Origin: Pseudomonas fluorescens
GTDB lineage: Bacteria; Pseudomonadota; Gammaproteobacteria; Pseudomonadales; Pseudomonadaceae
DNA length: 64,000 nt
Assembly (NCBI RefSeq): GCF_902497775.2
Contig: NZ_OZ024668.1
Span: forward strand, 5,874,326 to 5,938,325
Reading direction: 5' to 3'
Shown: in pieces, positions 18,169 through 28,441 of the stretch
Layout of the letters: the number at the start of each line of letters is the position of its first letter
Position numbering within the stretch: position 1 is the stretch's first letter
Made by a program: the position numbers and the translations under genes
Notes under the pieces: model-generated
The model's input: the letters and a program-made list of their open reading frames with translations, nothing else
The model's database searches: none
What the model was told of the DNA's origin: nothing

Positions 18169-18222
18169 TAATCGCGGGTCAAGCTCGCTCCCACAGTGGG
18201 AGCGGGCTTGACCCGCGATAGC
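18169..18222. repeat. REP palindrome between convergent genes
   Basis: ATCGCGGGTCAAGC-TCGCTCCCAC and its inverted partner GTGGGAGCGGGCTTGACCCGCGAT form a long near-perfect inverted repeat around a short AGT centre. This is the Pseudomonas REP family (cf. the copy at 45797-45850). It sits between the Pmp3-type gene and the convergent peptidase and could act as a bidirectional terminator. Confidence 0.85.
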
Positions 18223-18225
18223 GAT

Positions 18226-20064
18226 CTAACTGCCCTCCAGCACTCGCCAATAGAACTTCCATTCCTCTTCCAGCGCATGCGCCAGGTTGCTCGCAGTACG
18301 AAAACCGTGACGCTCCGAAGGGTAGAAATGCCCTTCGGCGCGAATGCCGTTGGCCTTCAGCGCTTGCAGCATCGAACGGGTCTGCTCCGGCACCACCACG
18401 GCATCCAGCTCACCCTGGAAGAAGATCACCGGCACCTTGATGTTCGCGGCATGCAGCAGCGGGGTGCGTTGCTGGTAACGCTCGGCATCGGCCACCGGAT
18501 CGCCAATCAGCCAGTCCAGATAATCCCCTTCGAACTTGTGCGTCGCCCGGGCCAGCGCCTGCGGATCACTGACGCCATACAGGCTGGCACCGGCGCGAAA
18601 TACATCGTGGAACGCCAGGGCGCAGAGGGTGGTGTAGCCGCCGGCACTGCCGCCGCGGATAAACGCACGCTGCGGGTCGATCAACTGGCGCTCGGCCAGG
18701 TGCCTGACCACGGCACAGGCATCTTCGACGTCAATCTCGCCCCAGCGCAGGTGCAGGGCCTGGCGATAGTCGCGGCCATAGCCGCTGCTGCCACGGTAAT
18801 TGAGGTCGGCCACGGCAAAACCGCGCTGGGTCCAGTACTGGATGCGCGGGTCGAGCACCGGGTAGCAGGCCGAGGTCGGGCCGCCATGGATGAACACCAG
18901 CAGCGGCGGCTGTGCCTCAGCGTTCATGGCCGGGTAGAAGAAACCATGGGCGATGCCGTCGCCGCTGGGGTAGCGCAGCGCTTGCGGGCGGCTGATGCGT
19001 TCGGCCGGCAGCGGTAAAGCACCGCCCGCCAATACCTGTACCTGGTGGTTCTGGCGGTTGATGGCGATGACGGCGGGTGGGCTGATGGCGGACGCGGCAA
19101 TGGCATAGATGTGCTGCTCGTCCAGGTCGAGACAGCGAAAACGACTGTAGCCTGCGCTGTAGTCCTCTACCGAACCGTCGGCATTACAGATGCCCAGGCG
19201 GCTGAAGCCGTTTTCGAACCAACTGGCCAGGTAGCGTTGCTGGTCCACTGGCATCCAGGTGCTGGCGCCCAGCTGCCAGGGTGCGCCGGCATGATCGGCA
19301 GTGGCGGCCGGCAACGGCTTCCAGCCTGTGGCGGTTTCGCCCCAGGGCTGCCAATAGCCATTGCTATCGGACAGGCAATACAAGCGACCGGCGGCATCAA
19401 AGTGAGGCTGCTGCAGGGATTGTTGCGGGGCCTGTTCACCGGCGATGCAGCGCGGCGAACTCCACTGGCCATCAGCCTGGCGTTGGCAGCAGAGCAACCG
19501 GGTTGCGGTCCACGGCTGCTCCGGCCGGCTCCATTCGATCCAGGCCAAGCGCGAGCCGTCGTTGCTCAGGGTTGGCGCGGCATAAAAATCAGCGCCTTCG
19601 GCCAATACTGTGCGGCTGTCCTTGGCGATGGCCACCAGGCGATGCTCGACCGCCCCTGGGCCATGGCTTTCTTCGACCGCCAGCACGTGCCCGTTGGCCC
19701 AGCGCAGGTCGCCGTAACGGCGCTGGCCGTCGCTCAAGGGTTGCGGCTGCCCGCCGTCGAGGTCCTGGGAATAGAGCTGCTGGTCGGCCTCGTTGACGAA
19801 CACCAGGCCATCGTCGCTCAGGCAAAAGCTGCCACCGCCGTATTCATAGACCCGGCTGCGCACACTGAAACCGTTGGGCGTCAGGCAACGGGCCTGGCCA
19901 TCGCGCCAGTGCCAGATCCGGCAGGCGCCGTCGCTGGGGCGAAACTCGTTCCAGAACAGCCCCTGGGCGGCAACCCGAAGCTCGGCAAAATCGGTACCGG
20001 CGGCGACCGCCTGGGCGGCGCTGAAACGCTCAGCCGCGGACAATGACACGGGAGTTTCGCTCAT
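18226..20064 (-). CDS. S9 family prolyl oligopeptidase-like peptidase of the PQQ operon
   Basis: 612 residues. N-terminal beta-propeller (to about residue 360) and C-terminal alpha/beta hydrolase (about 370-610). The nucleophile is in [12 protein letters not shown], the acid in [11 protein letters not shown] and the His in SERHGFR, so the catalytic triad is complete. The gene follows pqqE with a 35-bp overlap, a conserved position in Pseudomonas where the gene is sometimes named pqqM. It probably takes part in peptide processing during PQQ maturation, perhaps together with PqqF, or degrades the leftover PqqA fragments; this is inference. No signal peptide is seen, so it is cytoplasmic. Confidence 0.88.
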   Translation of the reverse strand: MSETPVSLSAAERFSAAQAVAAGTDFAELRVAAQGLFWNEFRPSDGACRIWHWRDGQARCLTPNGFSVRSRVYEYGGGSFCLSDDGLVFVNEADQQLYSQDLDGGQPQPLSDGQRRYGDLRWANGHVLAVEESHGPGAVEHRLVAIAKDSRTVLAEGADFYAAPTLSNDGSRLAWIEWSRPEQPWTATRLLCCQRQADGQWSSPRCIAGEQAPQQSLQQPHFDAAGRLYCLSDSNGYWQPWGETATGWKPLPAATADHAGAPWQLGASTWMPVDQQRYLASWFENGFSRLGICNADGSVEDYSAGYSRFRCLDLDEQHIYAIAASAISPPAVIAINRQNHQVQVLAGGALPLPAERISRPQALRYPSGDGIAHGFFYPAMNAEAQPPLLVFIHGGPTSACYPVLDPRIQYWTQRGFAVADLNYRGSSGYGRDYRQALHLRWGEIDVEDACAVVRHLAERQLIDPQRAFIRGGSAGGYTTLCALAFHDVFRAGASLYGVSDPQALARATHKFEGDYLDWLIGDPVADAERYQQRTPLLHAANIKVPVIFFQGELDAVVVPEQTRSMLQALKANGIRAEGHFYPSERHGFRTASNLAHALEEEWKFYWRVLEGS

Positions 20065-21190
20065 TACGGAAGGTCAGCTCGTCGATGGTCTGGTGGGCGT
20101 GCTCGGCGTCTTCGCGAGCCTTGAGGATGATGCCGTGCTCGGCCGACTTGGCGCAAACCGGGTCGGCATTGCTGGCATCGCCAGTCAGCATGAAGGCCTG
20201 GCAGCGGCAGCCGCCGAAGTCTTTTTCTTTTTCGTCGCAGGAGCGGCACGGCTCGGGCATCCAGTCATAACCGCGAAAGCGGTTGAAGCCGAACGAGTCG
20301 TACCAGATGTGCTGCATGCTGTGCTCGCGGACATTGGGAAACTGCACCGGCAGTTGCCGGGCGCCGTGGCAGGGCAGGGCAGTACCGTCCGGGGTGACGG
20401 TGAGGAACACGCTGCCCCAGCCGTTCATGCAGGCCTTGGGGCGCTCTTCGTAATAGTCCGGGGTGACGAAGATCAGCTTGCACGGGTTGCCGGCGGCCTG
20501 CAGCTTGGCCCGGTATTCGTTGGTGATGCGCTCGGCGCGTTCAAGCTGGGCGCGAGTCGGCAGCAGGCCGACGCGGTTCAGGTGGGCCCAACCGTAGAAC
20601 TGGCAAGTGGCCAGTTCGACGAAGTCGGCTTCGAGGGCAACGCACAGCTCGATGATGCGGTCGATCTTGTCGATGTTGTGTCGATGGGTGACGAAATTGA
20701 GCACCATCGGGTAGCCATGGGCTTTTACCGCCCGGGCCATTTCCAGCTTCTGCGCGAAGGCTTTTTTTGAACCGGCCAGCAAGTTATTCACCTGCTCGTC
20801 GCTGGCTTGGAAGCTGATCTGGATATGGTCCAGGCCAGCCTCTTTGAAGGCGGCGATCTTCTGCTCGGTCAGGCCGATGCCGGAGGTGATCAGGTTGGTG
20901 TAATAGCCCAGGCGCCGACCTTCGCCGATCAGCTCGGCAAGGTCCTGGCGCACCAGCGGCTCGCCGCCAGAGAAGCCCAGTTGCGCGGCGCCCATCTCCC
21001 GCGCCTCGGCCATCACCTTGAACCATTGCTCGGTGCTCAGCTCCTGGCCCTGGGCGGCGAAGTCCAGGGGGTTGGAGCAGTACGGGCACTGCAGCGGGCA
21101 ACGGTAGGTCAGTTCGGCAAGCAGCCACAGCGGCAGGCCGACTTCAGGTTTTGCCGGCAGTTCAGGCAAGGGTGATCCAGTGTTCGGCAC
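20030..21190 (-). CDS. pqqE: PQQ biosynthesis radical SAM enzyme PqqE
   Basis: 386 residues from the GTG at 21190. Radical SAM enzyme that forms the Glu-Tyr C-C crosslink in PqqA. The N-terminal cluster motif is CPLQCPYC (CxxxCxxC), and the SPASM domain with clustered cysteines is at the C-terminus ([23 protein letters not shown]). The GTG start is chosen because GGAGGT sits 5 bp upstream, inside the end of pqqD; longer ATG frames overlap pqqD by more than 100 bp and add unrelated residues. The gene overlaps both pqqD and the S9 peptidase. Confidence 0.93.
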   Translation of the reverse strand: MPNTGSPLPELPAKPEVGLPLWLLAELTYRCPLQCPYCSNPLDFAAQGQELSTEQWFKVMAEAREMGAAQLGFSGGEPLVRQDLAELIGEGRRLGYYTNLITSGIGLTEQKIAAFKEAGLDHIQISFQASDEQVNNLLAGSKKAFAQKLEMARAVKAHGYPMVLNFVTHRHNIDKIDRIIELCVALEADFVELATCQFYGWAHLNRVGLLPTRAQLERAERITNEYRAKLQAAGNPCKLIFVTPDYYEERPKACMNGWGSVFLTVTPDGTALPCHGARQLPVQFPNVREHSMQHIWYDSFGFNRFRGYDWMPEPCRSCDEKEKDFGGCRCQAFMLTGDASNADPVCAKSAEHGIILKAREDAEHAHQTIDELTFRNERNSRVIVRG

Positions 21191-21437
21191 GGGCCACCTC
21201 CATGAATTGCTCGATGTCGTCACCGAGCTCAGGTACGTCGGGGAACTGGGTGTCGAGTTCGGCAATGATCGCCGCGACATCGCGCTGGCCGTCGATCAGC
21301 CCGCCGATCAGCGCGGCACTCTCGTTGAGCTTGATCATCCCTTCCGGATACAGCAGCACATGAGCCTTTTGTGCCGGCTCGTACTGGAAGCGATAACCCG
21401 GGCGCCATGCCGGGACTTGCGTGCGATCGAAACTCAT
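21162..21437 (-). CDS. pqqD: PQQ biosynthesis peptide chaperone PqqD
   Basis: 91 residues. Winged-helix RiPP recognition element that binds the PqqA peptide and hands it to PqqE. Motifs [25 protein letters not shown] and [10 protein letters not shown] are typical of PqqD. It starts 4 bp inside the end of pqqC (ATG/TGA overlap) and ends inside the first codons of pqqE, so C-D-E are translationally linked. Confidence 0.95.
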   Translation of the reverse strand: MSFDRTQVPAWRPGYRFQYEPAQKAHVLLYPEGMIKLNESAALIGGLIDGQRDVAAIIAELDTQFPDVPELGDDIEQFMEVARAEHWITLA

Positions 21438-22189
21438 AAGGCGATTCCTTTGTGCCAGACCCTTTCGCTGGTGACACTGTGATACGGCGGGCGGTTCAGT
21501 TCGTAAGCCATGCTCATGGCATCGAGCATGCTCCAGAGAATGTCCAGCTTGAACTGCAGGATCTCCAGCATGCGCTGCTGGCCTTCAACTGTAGTGTAGT
21601 GCTGCAGGGTGATCGCCAGCCCATGCTCGACGTCACGCCGGGCCTGGCCCAAACGGGTGCGGAAGTACTCGTAGCCAGCCGGGTCGATCCACGGGTAGTG
21701 CTGCGGCCAGCTGTCCAGCCGCGACTGGTGGATCTGCGGGGCGAACAGCTCGGTCAGCGAGCTGCTGGCCGCCTCCTGCCAACTGGCGCGGCGGGCGAAA
21801 TTGACATAGGCATCCACGGCAAAGCGCACGCCGGGCAGCACCAGTTCCTGGGAGCGCAGTTGGTCTGGGTCGAGGCCGACCGCCTGGCCCAGGCGCAGCC
21901 AGGCTTCGATGCCGCCGTCTTCGCCGGGGGCGCCGTCATGGTCGAGCAGGCGCTGAATCCACTCGCGACGGATCTCGCGATCCGGGCAGTTGGCCAGGAT
22001 CGCGGCATCCTTCATCGGGATGTTGACCTGGTAGTAGAAACGGTTGGCGACCCAGCCCTGGATCTGCTCGCGGCTCGCCCGGCCTTCATACATCGCCACA
22101 TGGTAGGGGTGATGGATGTGGTAATAGGCGCCCTTGGCGCGCAGGGCCTGCTCGAATTCGGCGGGGGACAGCGGTTTGGCGTCGCTCAT
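21434..22189 (-). CDS. pqqC: Pyrroloquinoline-quinone synthase PqqC
   Basis: 251 residues from the ATG at 22189. Cofactorless oxidase that performs the last ring closure and eight-electron oxidation to PQQ. The all-helical TENA/HOxygenase fold is shown by [28 protein letters not shown] and [17 protein letters not shown], which hold the active-site His, Arg and Tyr residues. A longer frame to 22252 lacks family support. GGAGCCGAC precedes the start. Very close to P. putida PqqC in my recollection. Confidence 0.95.
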   Translation of the reverse strand: MSDAKPLSPAEFEQALRAKGAYYHIHHPYHVAMYEGRASREQIQGWVANRFYYQVNIPMKDAAILANCPDREIRREWIQRLLDHDGAPGEDGGIEAWLRLGQAVGLDPDQLRSQELVLPGVRFAVDAYVNFARRASWQEAASSSLTELFAPQIHQSRLDSWPQHYPWIDPAGYEYFRTRLGQARRDVEHGLAITLQHYTTVEGQQRMLEILQFKLDILWSMLDAMSMAYELNRPPYHSVTSERVWHKGIAL

Positions 22190-22197
22190 GTCGGCTC

Positions 22198-23109
22198 CTA
22201 GAGGGTGATGCTCATGCCGTCGAAGGCGACTTCGACGCCGCGGCGTGCGCATTCGGCGCGTTCGGCCGAATCCTCATCGAGAATCGGGTTGGTGTTGTTG
22301 ATGTGGATAAGCACCTTGTGCTGACGCGGGAAGCCTTCCAGCACCTCGAGCATGCCGCCCGGGCCATTCTGCGCCAGGTGGCCCATCTCGCGGCCGGTGC
22401 GGGTGCCGACACCACGGCGCTGCATTTCATCATCCTCCCACAGGGTGCCGTCGACCAGCAGGCAGTCGGCGTCGGCCATCATCTGTAGCAGTTTGTCGTC
22501 GACCTGGCCCAGGCCCGGGGCGTAGAACAGTTTGCCGCCGGTGCGCAGGTCCTCGACCATCAGCCCGAGGTTGTCGCCCGGGTGTGGGTCGAAGCGGTGT
22601 GCAGAGTAGGGCGGTGCGGCGCTGCGCAGTGGGAATGGGGTGAAGCGCAGGTTCGGGCAGGCGTCGATGACGAAGCTGCCTTCGAGTTCGATGCGGTTCC
22701 ATTGCAGGCCGCCGTTCCAGTGGCTGAGCATGGTGAACAGCGGGAAGCCGGTGCTCAGGTCCTGATGGACCATGTCAGTGCACCAGACCTGGTGCGGGCA
22801 GCCTTCGCGCAGGCTGAGCAGGCCGGTGGTGTGGTCGATCTGGCTGTCGAGCAGGACGATGGCATTGATGCCGGTGTCGCGCAGGGCGCGGGCCGGTTGC
22901 ATCGGGGCAAAGCTTTGCAACTGCGCGCGGATGTCCGGCGAGGCGTTGCACAGAACCCAGTGGATACCGTCGTCAGACAAGGCAATCGATGACTGGGTAC
23001 GCGCCGTGGCGCGCAAGCTGCCGTCGCGGAAGCCTTTGCAGTTTGCGCAGTTGCAGTTCCACTGCGGGAACCCGCCGCCGGCGGCGGAACCTAGAATCTG
23101 GATGTACAT
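22198..23109 (-). CDS. pqqB: PQQ biosynthesis metallo-hydrolase PqqB
   Basis: 303 residues from the ATG at 23109, preceded by AGGAG at 5 bp; an upstream GTG at 23115 would add two residues. Metallo-beta-lactamase fold: [12 protein letters not shown] carries the SHxDH-type variant DxDH used by PqqB, and [12 protein letters not shown] and [25 protein letters not shown] follow. The N-terminal CNCANCKG has a structural zinc-type Cys cluster. PqqB is now regarded as an iron-dependent hydroxylase acting on the crosslinked dipeptide. Confidence 0.95.
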   Translation of the reverse strand: MYIQILGSAAGGGFPQWNCNCANCKGFRDGSLRATARTQSSIALSDDGIHWVLCNASPDIRAQLQSFAPMQPARALRDTGINAIVLLDSQIDHTTGLLSLREGCPHQVWCTDMVHQDLSTGFPLFTMLSHWNGGLQWNRIELEGSFVIDACPNLRFTPFPLRSAAPPYSAHRFDPHPGDNLGLMVEDLRTGGKLFYAPGLGQVDDKLLQMMADADCLLVDGTLWEDDEMQRRGVGTRTGREMGHLAQNGPGGMLEVLEGFPRQHKVLIHINNTNPILDEDSAERAECARRGVEVAFDGMSITL

Positions 23110-23132
23110 GGCCACTCCTGCCGCGTCCTGAA

Positions 23133-23162
23133 ATAAAAACGCCCCGGCGGGCCGAGGCGTTG
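23133..23162 (-). terminator. Hairpin attenuator between pqqA and pqqB
   Basis: Minus strand AACGCCTCGG-CCCG-CCGGGGCGTT followed by TTTATTT, starting 15 bases after the pqqA stop and ending about 24 bases before pqqB. It is a canonical intrinsic terminator placed inside the operon, so a large share of transcripts should end after pqqA and only a part read into pqqB-E. This would set the high PqqA to enzyme ratio that a substrate peptide needs. Confidence 0.82.
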
Positions 23163-23176
23163 TACCGCAAGCAGGT

Positions 23177-23248
23177 TCAGCGGCTTGCGAAATACATGGT
23201 CACTTCAAAGCCGATACGCAGGTCAGTGTAAGCAGGTTTGGTCCACAT
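23177..23248 (-). CDS. pqqA: PQQ precursor peptide PqqA
   Basis: 23 residues: [20 protein letters not shown] then three more ending in Arg. The Glu15 and Tyr19 that become PQQ are in the ExxxY arrangement and the leader [15 protein letters not shown] is the family consensus. AAGGAG lies 6 bp before the ATG. Ribosomally made substrate, bound by PqqD, crosslinked by PqqE and then proteolysed (PqqF and possibly the S9 peptidase). Located between pqqF and the attenuator. Confidence 0.97.
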   Translation of the reverse strand: MWTKPAYTDLRIGFEVTMYFASR

Positions 23249-23416
23249 GGGATTACTCCTTCCGGATAGGTCTGGGGTTTGCCAGCTACTTATTTAGTCC
23301 ACCCTCCAGATGAGGGGTTCCCATAGCCGAGATTGCGCTATCTTACTAAAAAAATACGGACCGAATGGTTAAATCTAAGATAAACGTCGTTACAGGGAGG
23401 GTAAAAATCGCCCGCG
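23249..23416 (-). promoter_or_regulatory. pqqA leader and probable promoter region
   Basis: 168 bp without a gene between pqqF and pqqA and clearly richer in A+T than the neighbours. On the minus strand, TTTAACC at 23371 and AGTAAGATAG at 23337-23346 could be promoter elements, and an imperfect GGAACCCCTC/GAGGGTGG hairpin follows. No element is diagnostic; a separate strong promoter for pqqA would fit the attenuator downstream. Confidence 0.4.
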
Positions 23417-25750
23417 TCAGTGCCAGGTTTCGCTGGGGCGCGGACCGTTGGCCAGGCACAGCCAGCCGTGTTCGGCCTGGCTTGTCTGGCGGGCCAGGTG
23501 CTGTAGCTGTGGCGTGTCGACGGCCAGGATCGCCGCTTGCAGATCGCTCAGCAGCGGCTGCCGATGGCCGGCCAGATGCGCCTGCCAGGCCCATTCGGCA
23601 ACGTCATTGTTGGTCATGGCCTGTTCGTCGAACTGTGCGGCGAGGGCCTGCTTGTCCGCGGTGTTGCAGCTCAGCGTGGCGGGCAGGGCATCGAGTACTG
23701 TGTGGATGTGCCTGACGATCTCGGCGTGGCTGGCCGACGGCGACTGCACGCCGAGTAGCAGGCCATTGCAGCCCTCGATCTGACGGAAGGCGCTGAACAC
23801 CGCATAGCCCAGATTCAGCTCGACTCGCAGCCGTTGATAGAAGGGCCCTTGCAACTGCTGGGCAAGGAGCCGGCCAGTGGCTTGGTCTTCGACCGGGCAA
23901 AACAGCAACAGTGCGTGTTCGCTGGCCACCGGCGGTAGTGTTTGCCAGCGCCGCACAGCTTCGATTCTGGCGGGTAGATGCCTGCCGGCGCGCCCGGGCA
24001 CCTTGCCCAAGGCCTGGTTCAATGCCGATTGCTCGGCGGCACTGAAGCCGGTCGAGAGTCCATTCCATATTGAATACTTCCACAGCGCATCAAGATCGCT
24101 CTGGCTGATGGTGCAGGCCGGCAGCGGTTCGTCGATGCGGCCCAGCACCTGCTCTGCAAGCTGCCTGAGCAGGGCACGGATGGGCATAGCGTCGTTCTGC
24201 TCGGCAGCGCCGGGTGTCCAGCTTTGGCTGGCGGGGAGCCGCAGTATCGCCAACGCCTGTTCGACAACCGCGACCACCACTGCGCCGTTACCGGCGCAGC
24301 GTAGCTGCCAGTACTTGTCGCAGGCGCTGAACTGCACTTGCACGCCGGCCTGGGCTGCCTGTTCGCGCAGGGTTTGCAGGGCCCGATCAAGCACTTGCCA
24401 GAGACGTTCGCGCAAGGCTGAGGTCAGCTGCCAACGCAGGTAGATAACGCCATGCTGGCATACCGGCGGCAGCAGGGGCGACAGGGTCAGGCCTTGGGGA
24501 ACGGCGGTTGGTGCAACGGCTTGAAGCTCGACGTTCAGCAGTGGATTCGCGGCGGGCAGCCGCCAAGGTTCACCGGGCGTTTGTGTCTGGCCATCGAGCA
24601 TTCTCGCGAGTAGCAGCCCGAGCGCTGTGAGCCCTTGCTTGTCCAGTGCCGCGAAGGGTTGCCCGGCGCTGTCCCGGCGTGCCAGTTCCAGTGCGCTGGC
24701 GCGTTGTTCGCGGCATTGCTGCAAGCGAGCGTATTGCTGATTGATGCGGCTCACGTCAGCCGCTCGGAAGAACGCCAGCCAGTCGCTCAGCAATGCCTGG
24801 ACCTGCTCGGCCTGAGCCGCATCCTTGAGTGTCAGGCCCGCATGCAGCAGGGTCTGGCCGGCAAAGCTGTAGAGCGATGAAAACTCCAATTGCGCTAGCC
24901 AATTGCGCTCACGCAAGGTTGCCGGCAACCCGCCAGGGCGAGCGTCGCTCAGCCAGGTCGCGAGAAAGTCGATGGCCTGCTCAACGCCTGGGGGCAGTTG
25001 GTCACATGGGTACAGCACATCCAGTTGCCGCTCGCTGCACATCAGCAAAGGCGCCCGGCTGTGGAAGCTCGGTGGCAGCGACTGCTGCACTTTTGTCCCG
25101 CTATTGAACACTTGGCCGAATCGACACGCCAGCGCCTGCAGTTCGTCGAGGCTTTGCGGCCCGCTCAGGCTCAAGGTGATCTGCCCGGCCTGATAGAAGC
25201 GCTGATGAAAATCCCTTAATGCCGCCTGGAACGCCGGGCTTTGAACCTGCAGGCTGTAACGGTTGCCAGCCTGAAAAGCGCTCAACGGATGTTCGCTGCC
25301 AGCAGCCTGAAGCAAGGCAAACTGCCGCTGCGCTTGTGGATTGCGTGACCAGGCAATGAACTCGGCATGGATCACTTCCCGCTCGCGCACTTGCCGTTCA
25401 AGGTCGAACTGCGGGTGCGCAAGCATCTGGCAAAGACGCTCCAGGCTACCGGCAAAGGCCGCTGGCGGCACTTCGAAGAAGAACTCGGTATTGCGTTCAC
25501 GGGTACTGGCATTCACCTGGCCGCCGTAGTGCTGCACGTAGCGCATCAGGCCGTCTTCCAGCGCGAAACGTTGATTGCCAAGAAAGAACAGATGTTCGAG
25601 AAAGTGCGCCAACCCCGGCCACGCCCGTGGCGCGTCATGGCTGCCGGCCTGTACCCGCACTGCCGCTGCGCAGCGTTTTAGCTGCGGCGCATGGCGCAGG
25701 GTCACCTGCAGGCCATTGGCGAGGGTCAGGATGTGAAGGGCGCTGGGCAT
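23417..25750 (-). CDS. pqqF: PQQ biosynthesis M16 peptidase PqqF
   Basis: 777 residues, full length for PqqF. Inverzincin-type M16 metalloprotease: the zinc motif HxxEH is HFLEH (H49, E52, H53), with the third zinc ligand expected in REREVIHAEF about 75 residues later. Two M16 halves are present, the second inactive (residues ~430-777). In the pathway it cuts the crosslinked PqqA to free the Glu-Tyr dipeptide. The gene is the first of the operon here and may be transcribed separately from pqqA-E, whose own leader follows. Cytoplasmic, no signal peptide. Confidence 0.92.
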   Translation of the reverse strand: MPSALHILTLANGLQVTLRHAPQLKRCAAAVRVQAGSHDAPRAWPGLAHFLEHLFFLGNQRFALEDGLMRYVQHYGGQVNASTRERNTEFFFEVPPAAFAGSLERLCQMLAHPQFDLERQVREREVIHAEFIAWSRNPQAQRQFALLQAAGSEHPLSAFQAGNRYSLQVQSPAFQAALRDFHQRFYQAGQITLSLSGPQSLDELQALACRFGQVFNSGTKVQQSLPPSFHSRAPLLMCSERQLDVLYPCDQLPPGVEQAIDFLATWLSDARPGGLPATLRERNWLAQLEFSSLYSFAGQTLLHAGLTLKDAAQAEQVQALLSDWLAFFRAADVSRINQQYARLQQCREQRASALELARRDSAGQPFAALDKQGLTALGLLLARMLDGQTQTPGEPWRLPAANPLLNVELQAVAPTAVPQGLTLSPLLPPVCQHGVIYLRWQLTSALRERLWQVLDRALQTLREQAAQAGVQVQFSACDKYWQLRCAGNGAVVVAVVEQALAILRLPASQSWTPGAAEQNDAMPIRALLRQLAEQVLGRIDEPLPACTISQSDLDALWKYSIWNGLSTGFSAAEQSALNQALGKVPGRAGRHLPARIEAVRRWQTLPPVASEHALLLFCPVEDQATGRLLAQQLQGPFYQRLRVELNLGYAVFSAFRQIEGCNGLLLGVQSPSASHAEIVRHIHTVLDALPATLSCNTADKQALAAQFDEQAMTNNDVAEWAWQAHLAGHRQPLLSDLQAAILAVDTPQLQHLARQTSQAEHGWLCLANGPRPSETWH

Positions 25751-25788
25751 GACGGCTCCGGATACAGGCGAACCGTCATGCTAGCGGA

Positions 25789-26586
25789 TTATTGCCGCGG
25801 CGTGCTGTAGAGCTCGGGGCGCAGGTCGTGCAGGTAAGGGTTGTTGGCCCGCCCTTGCTGCACCCGCTGCAGGTCCAGGTCGGCGCTCAGCAGCGCCGTG
25901 TCACGACCGGCCATGGCCAGGATGCTGCCGTCCGGGCCGACGATACTGCTTTGCCCGCAGTAGTGGATTTCGTCTTCGCTGCCGCAGTAGTTGGCGTACG
26001 CCAGGTAGCACTGGTTCTCGTAGGCGCGGGCGCGCACGGTGACCTGGGCAATGAAGTCGAAGGGCACCATGTTCGCCGTCGGCACCAGGATCAGCTCGGC
26101 ACCGGCCAGGGCCAGGCGCCGGGCGTTTTCCGGGAACTCGATGTCGTAGCAGATCAGAAATCCAAGGCGCCAGCCGTTGAGCTCGACCACCGGGAAGTGA
26201 TCCGGCCCCGGGCTGAACATCGCCCGGTCCAGGCCACCGAACAGGTGGGTCTTGCGGTAGTTGCACAGGCTGCTGCCATGGGCGTCGATCAACTGCACGC
26301 TGTTGAAGATCTGACCGTCGTCCGCCAGCTCCGGGTAGCCGTAGGCAATGGCGATGCGATTGCTTTGGGCGATCTCCACCACGGCCATGGCCGACGGGCC
26401 GTCTTCGGCTTCGGCCAGGCGTGCGACGGCTTCGCTGCCGATGTTGTAACCGCTCAGGAACATCTCCGGGCACACCAGCAGCTCGGCACCGCGGGCAGCG
26501 GCCAGTTGCGCCTGCTGGTGCAGGCGCTCGAGGTTGCCGGGGATGTCCAGCGGTTGCGGTTCGCCTTGGAACAGGGCGATGCGCAT
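25789..26586 (-). CDS. davA: 5-aminopentanamidase (delta-aminovaleramidase)
   Basis: 265 residues from the ATG at 26586. Nitrilase superfamily: catalytic Glu in the region of AARGAELLVCPEMFLSGY, Lys in YRKTHLFGGLDRAMF and Cys in LGFLICYDIEFPENARRLAL, so the E-K-C triad is intact. With davB just upstream (13 bp gap), the natural reading is hydrolysis of 5-aminovaleramide to 5-aminovalerate in lysine degradation. The longer frame reaching 26676 overlaps davB and lacks nitrilase residues. Confidence 0.92.
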   Translation of the reverse strand: MRIALFQGEPQPLDIPGNLERLHQQAQLAAARGAELLVCPEMFLSGYNIGSEAVARLAEAEDGPSAMAVVEIAQSNRIAIAYGYPELADDGQIFNSVQLIDAHGSSLCNYRKTHLFGGLDRAMFSPGPDHFPVVELNGWRLGFLICYDIEFPENARRLALAGAELILVPTANMVPFDFIAQVTVRARAYENQCYLAYANYCGSEDEIHYCGQSSIVGPDGSILAMAGRDTALLSADLDLQRVQQGRANNPYLHDLRPELYSTPRQ

Positions 26587-26599
26587 GGCAATTCTCCCG

Positions 26600-28282
26600 T
26601 CAGTCGGCCAGGGCGATGGGGCCGATCTCATTGAATACATCGCCCGGGCCTGGGTTGTCCGGGTGGGTCTGCCCACCGAAGTGATTCATGATACCCCACA
26701 CCGCATTGAGCGAAGTCTGCACCGCGCCTTCGACCCAGGCCGGGGTCCACGACACATCGTCACCGGCGATGAAGATGCCGCGTTGCTCGGCTGGCAGGTC
26801 CTGCTGCATGAAGTGCGCGTACATGCGCTGGTTGTAGCGGTAATGGCCAGGCAGGGCGCCCTTGAAGGCACCGAGGAAGTGCGGATCGGCCTCCCACGAC
26901 ACGGTAATCGGGTCGCCGATGATGTGCCCGGCGATATCGACTTTCGGGTAGATCTTCTTCAGAGCATCGAGGGCCAGCTTGACGCGCTTTTCCACCGGGT
27001 GCGGGAGCATTTTCAGCGCATCGCTCATCCACGAGTAAGACAGGCAGATCACCCCCGGCTTGTCGTCGCCGTTGTCGAACAGGTAGGTGCCGCGGGTCAG
27101 GCGGTCGGTCAGGGTCATGCTCATCAGGTCGCGACCGGTTTGCGGGTCCTTGTCCTTCCAGAACGGCCGATCGACCATGACGAAGGTCTTCGACGACTGC
27201 ATGTAACGGGTACGGTCCAGGGCCATCCACATCTTCTGCGAGAACAGCGATTCCTCGCACTCGATCTGGGTGGTCAGCAGCCAGCTTTGGCAGGTGGTCA
27301 GCACGGCGGCGTAGTGGCGGGTGTCGCCCCAGTTGTCGGTCACCGCCAGGCGCCCGTCGCTATCGCGGGCAATGCTTTTCACCCCGGGGCGAGGCGCGCC
27401 GCGGTGCAACGCGCTCAGGCTGGTGCCGGCCGGCCAGTGTGCGCAGCGCTCCGGGACATGACGCCAGATGCCCAGCGGTACCTGCTCGACGCCGCCGACC
27501 ACCAGGTGCTGGTGATCGTCGCAGTTGGTCATTACCACGCGGAAGATTTCCAGCATCGAGTTGGGGAAGTCCGAGTCCCAGCCACCGGTGCCGAAACCGA
27601 CCTGGCCGAATACTTCGCGGTGCAGGAAGCTGAGCTTGGCAAAAGCTTTGGAAGTGGCGACGAAGTCATAGAAGGTGCGGTCGTCCCACAACGGTACCAG
27701 GGTGTTCCACAGCTCTTTGAGGCGCGGCACATCGCGGTCGCGGATAGCCTGCTGGATATCGCCGAAGCGGGCGCCGTCTTCGAGAGCATCGGCCCAGGCA
27801 TCGGCCACTTCCTGGAACAGCTTGGGCAAGTCGGAGAGTTTTTCCGCGTAGTGGGTCTGGCCTTCCAGGTCGATTACCGTGCTGCCCGAGGCGGGGGTCA
27901 GCGGGTTGGGGAAGGGCTTGGTTTCAAGGCCGAGCTTGTCCACATAGTGGTAGAACGCCGTCGACGACACCGGAAAGCGCATGCCACCCAGTTCGGCGAT
28001 GATCCCATCGGTGCCTTCGAAGGCTTGCGAGCGTAGGCGCCCGCCCATTTTCGAGGCTTCGTACACCACAGGCTTGAGGCCCAGCTTCATCAACTCGTAG
28101 GCGGCCACCAGCCCAGCGATACCGGCGCCGACAATCGCCACTTCTTCGCCATGGCGTTCAGCCGGAATACTGCCCAGACCAGCCGGGTGCTCGATCCAGT
28201 CGTCAAAGGCAAAGGGGAAATCCGGGCCGAAAATGGTGATGGGTTTCTTGCCGTCGGCGGGGTGGCGATTGTTCTTGTTCAT
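26600..28282 (-). CDS. davB: L-lysine 2-monooxygenase
   Basis: 560 residues from the ATG at 28282 (AAGGTCACTT before it). FAD-dependent amine-oxidase fold with the dinucleotide motif EVAIVGAGIAGLVAAYEL (residues 46-63) and the MGGRLRS FAD motif, and a C-terminal FIAGDDVSWTPAWVEGAV. It oxidatively decarboxylates L-lysine to 5-aminovaleramide. It is co-transcribed with davA, giving the delta-aminovalerate route; davT/davD for the next steps are not in this window. The length equals what I recall for the P. putida protein. Confidence 0.93.
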   Translation of the reverse strand: MNKNNRHPADGKKPITIFGPDFPFAFDDWIEHPAGLGSIPAERHGEEVAIVGAGIAGLVAAYELMKLGLKPVVYEASKMGGRLRSQAFEGTDGIIAELGGMRFPVSSTAFYHYVDKLGLETKPFPNPLTPASGSTVIDLEGQTHYAEKLSDLPKLFQEVADAWADALEDGARFGDIQQAIRDRDVPRLKELWNTLVPLWDDRTFYDFVATSKAFAKLSFLHREVFGQVGFGTGGWDSDFPNSMLEIFRVVMTNCDDHQHLVVGGVEQVPLGIWRHVPERCAHWPAGTSLSALHRGAPRPGVKSIARDSDGRLAVTDNWGDTRHYAAVLTTCQSWLLTTQIECEESLFSQKMWMALDRTRYMQSSKTFVMVDRPFWKDKDPQTGRDLMSMTLTDRLTRGTYLFDNGDDKPGVICLSYSWMSDALKMLPHPVEKRVKLALDALKKIYPKVDIAGHIIGDPITVSWEADPHFLGAFKGALPGHYRYNQRMYAHFMQQDLPAEQRGIFIAGDDVSWTPAWVEGAVQTSLNAVWGIMNHFGGQTHPDNPGPGDVFNEIGPIALAD

Positions 28283-28441
28283 AAGTGACCTTGCCAGGCG
28301 CTGCGCGGGGTGCGGAGCTTGAGTATAGAAAAACACTGGCGGTCATTTTAGGGGGTGGGGGTTACGTAATTAAGATGCAGAGTGTCGTCGTTATGATTAG
28401 AAATAGGTCATTTTGACGCTAGTAATTAGCGAATTGACGAA

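Noticed and set aside
18169..18222. REP elements as a CRISPR array
   Set aside because: Only single inverted pairs occur, with no regular spacers and no cas genes; no CRISPR array was seen anywhere in the window.
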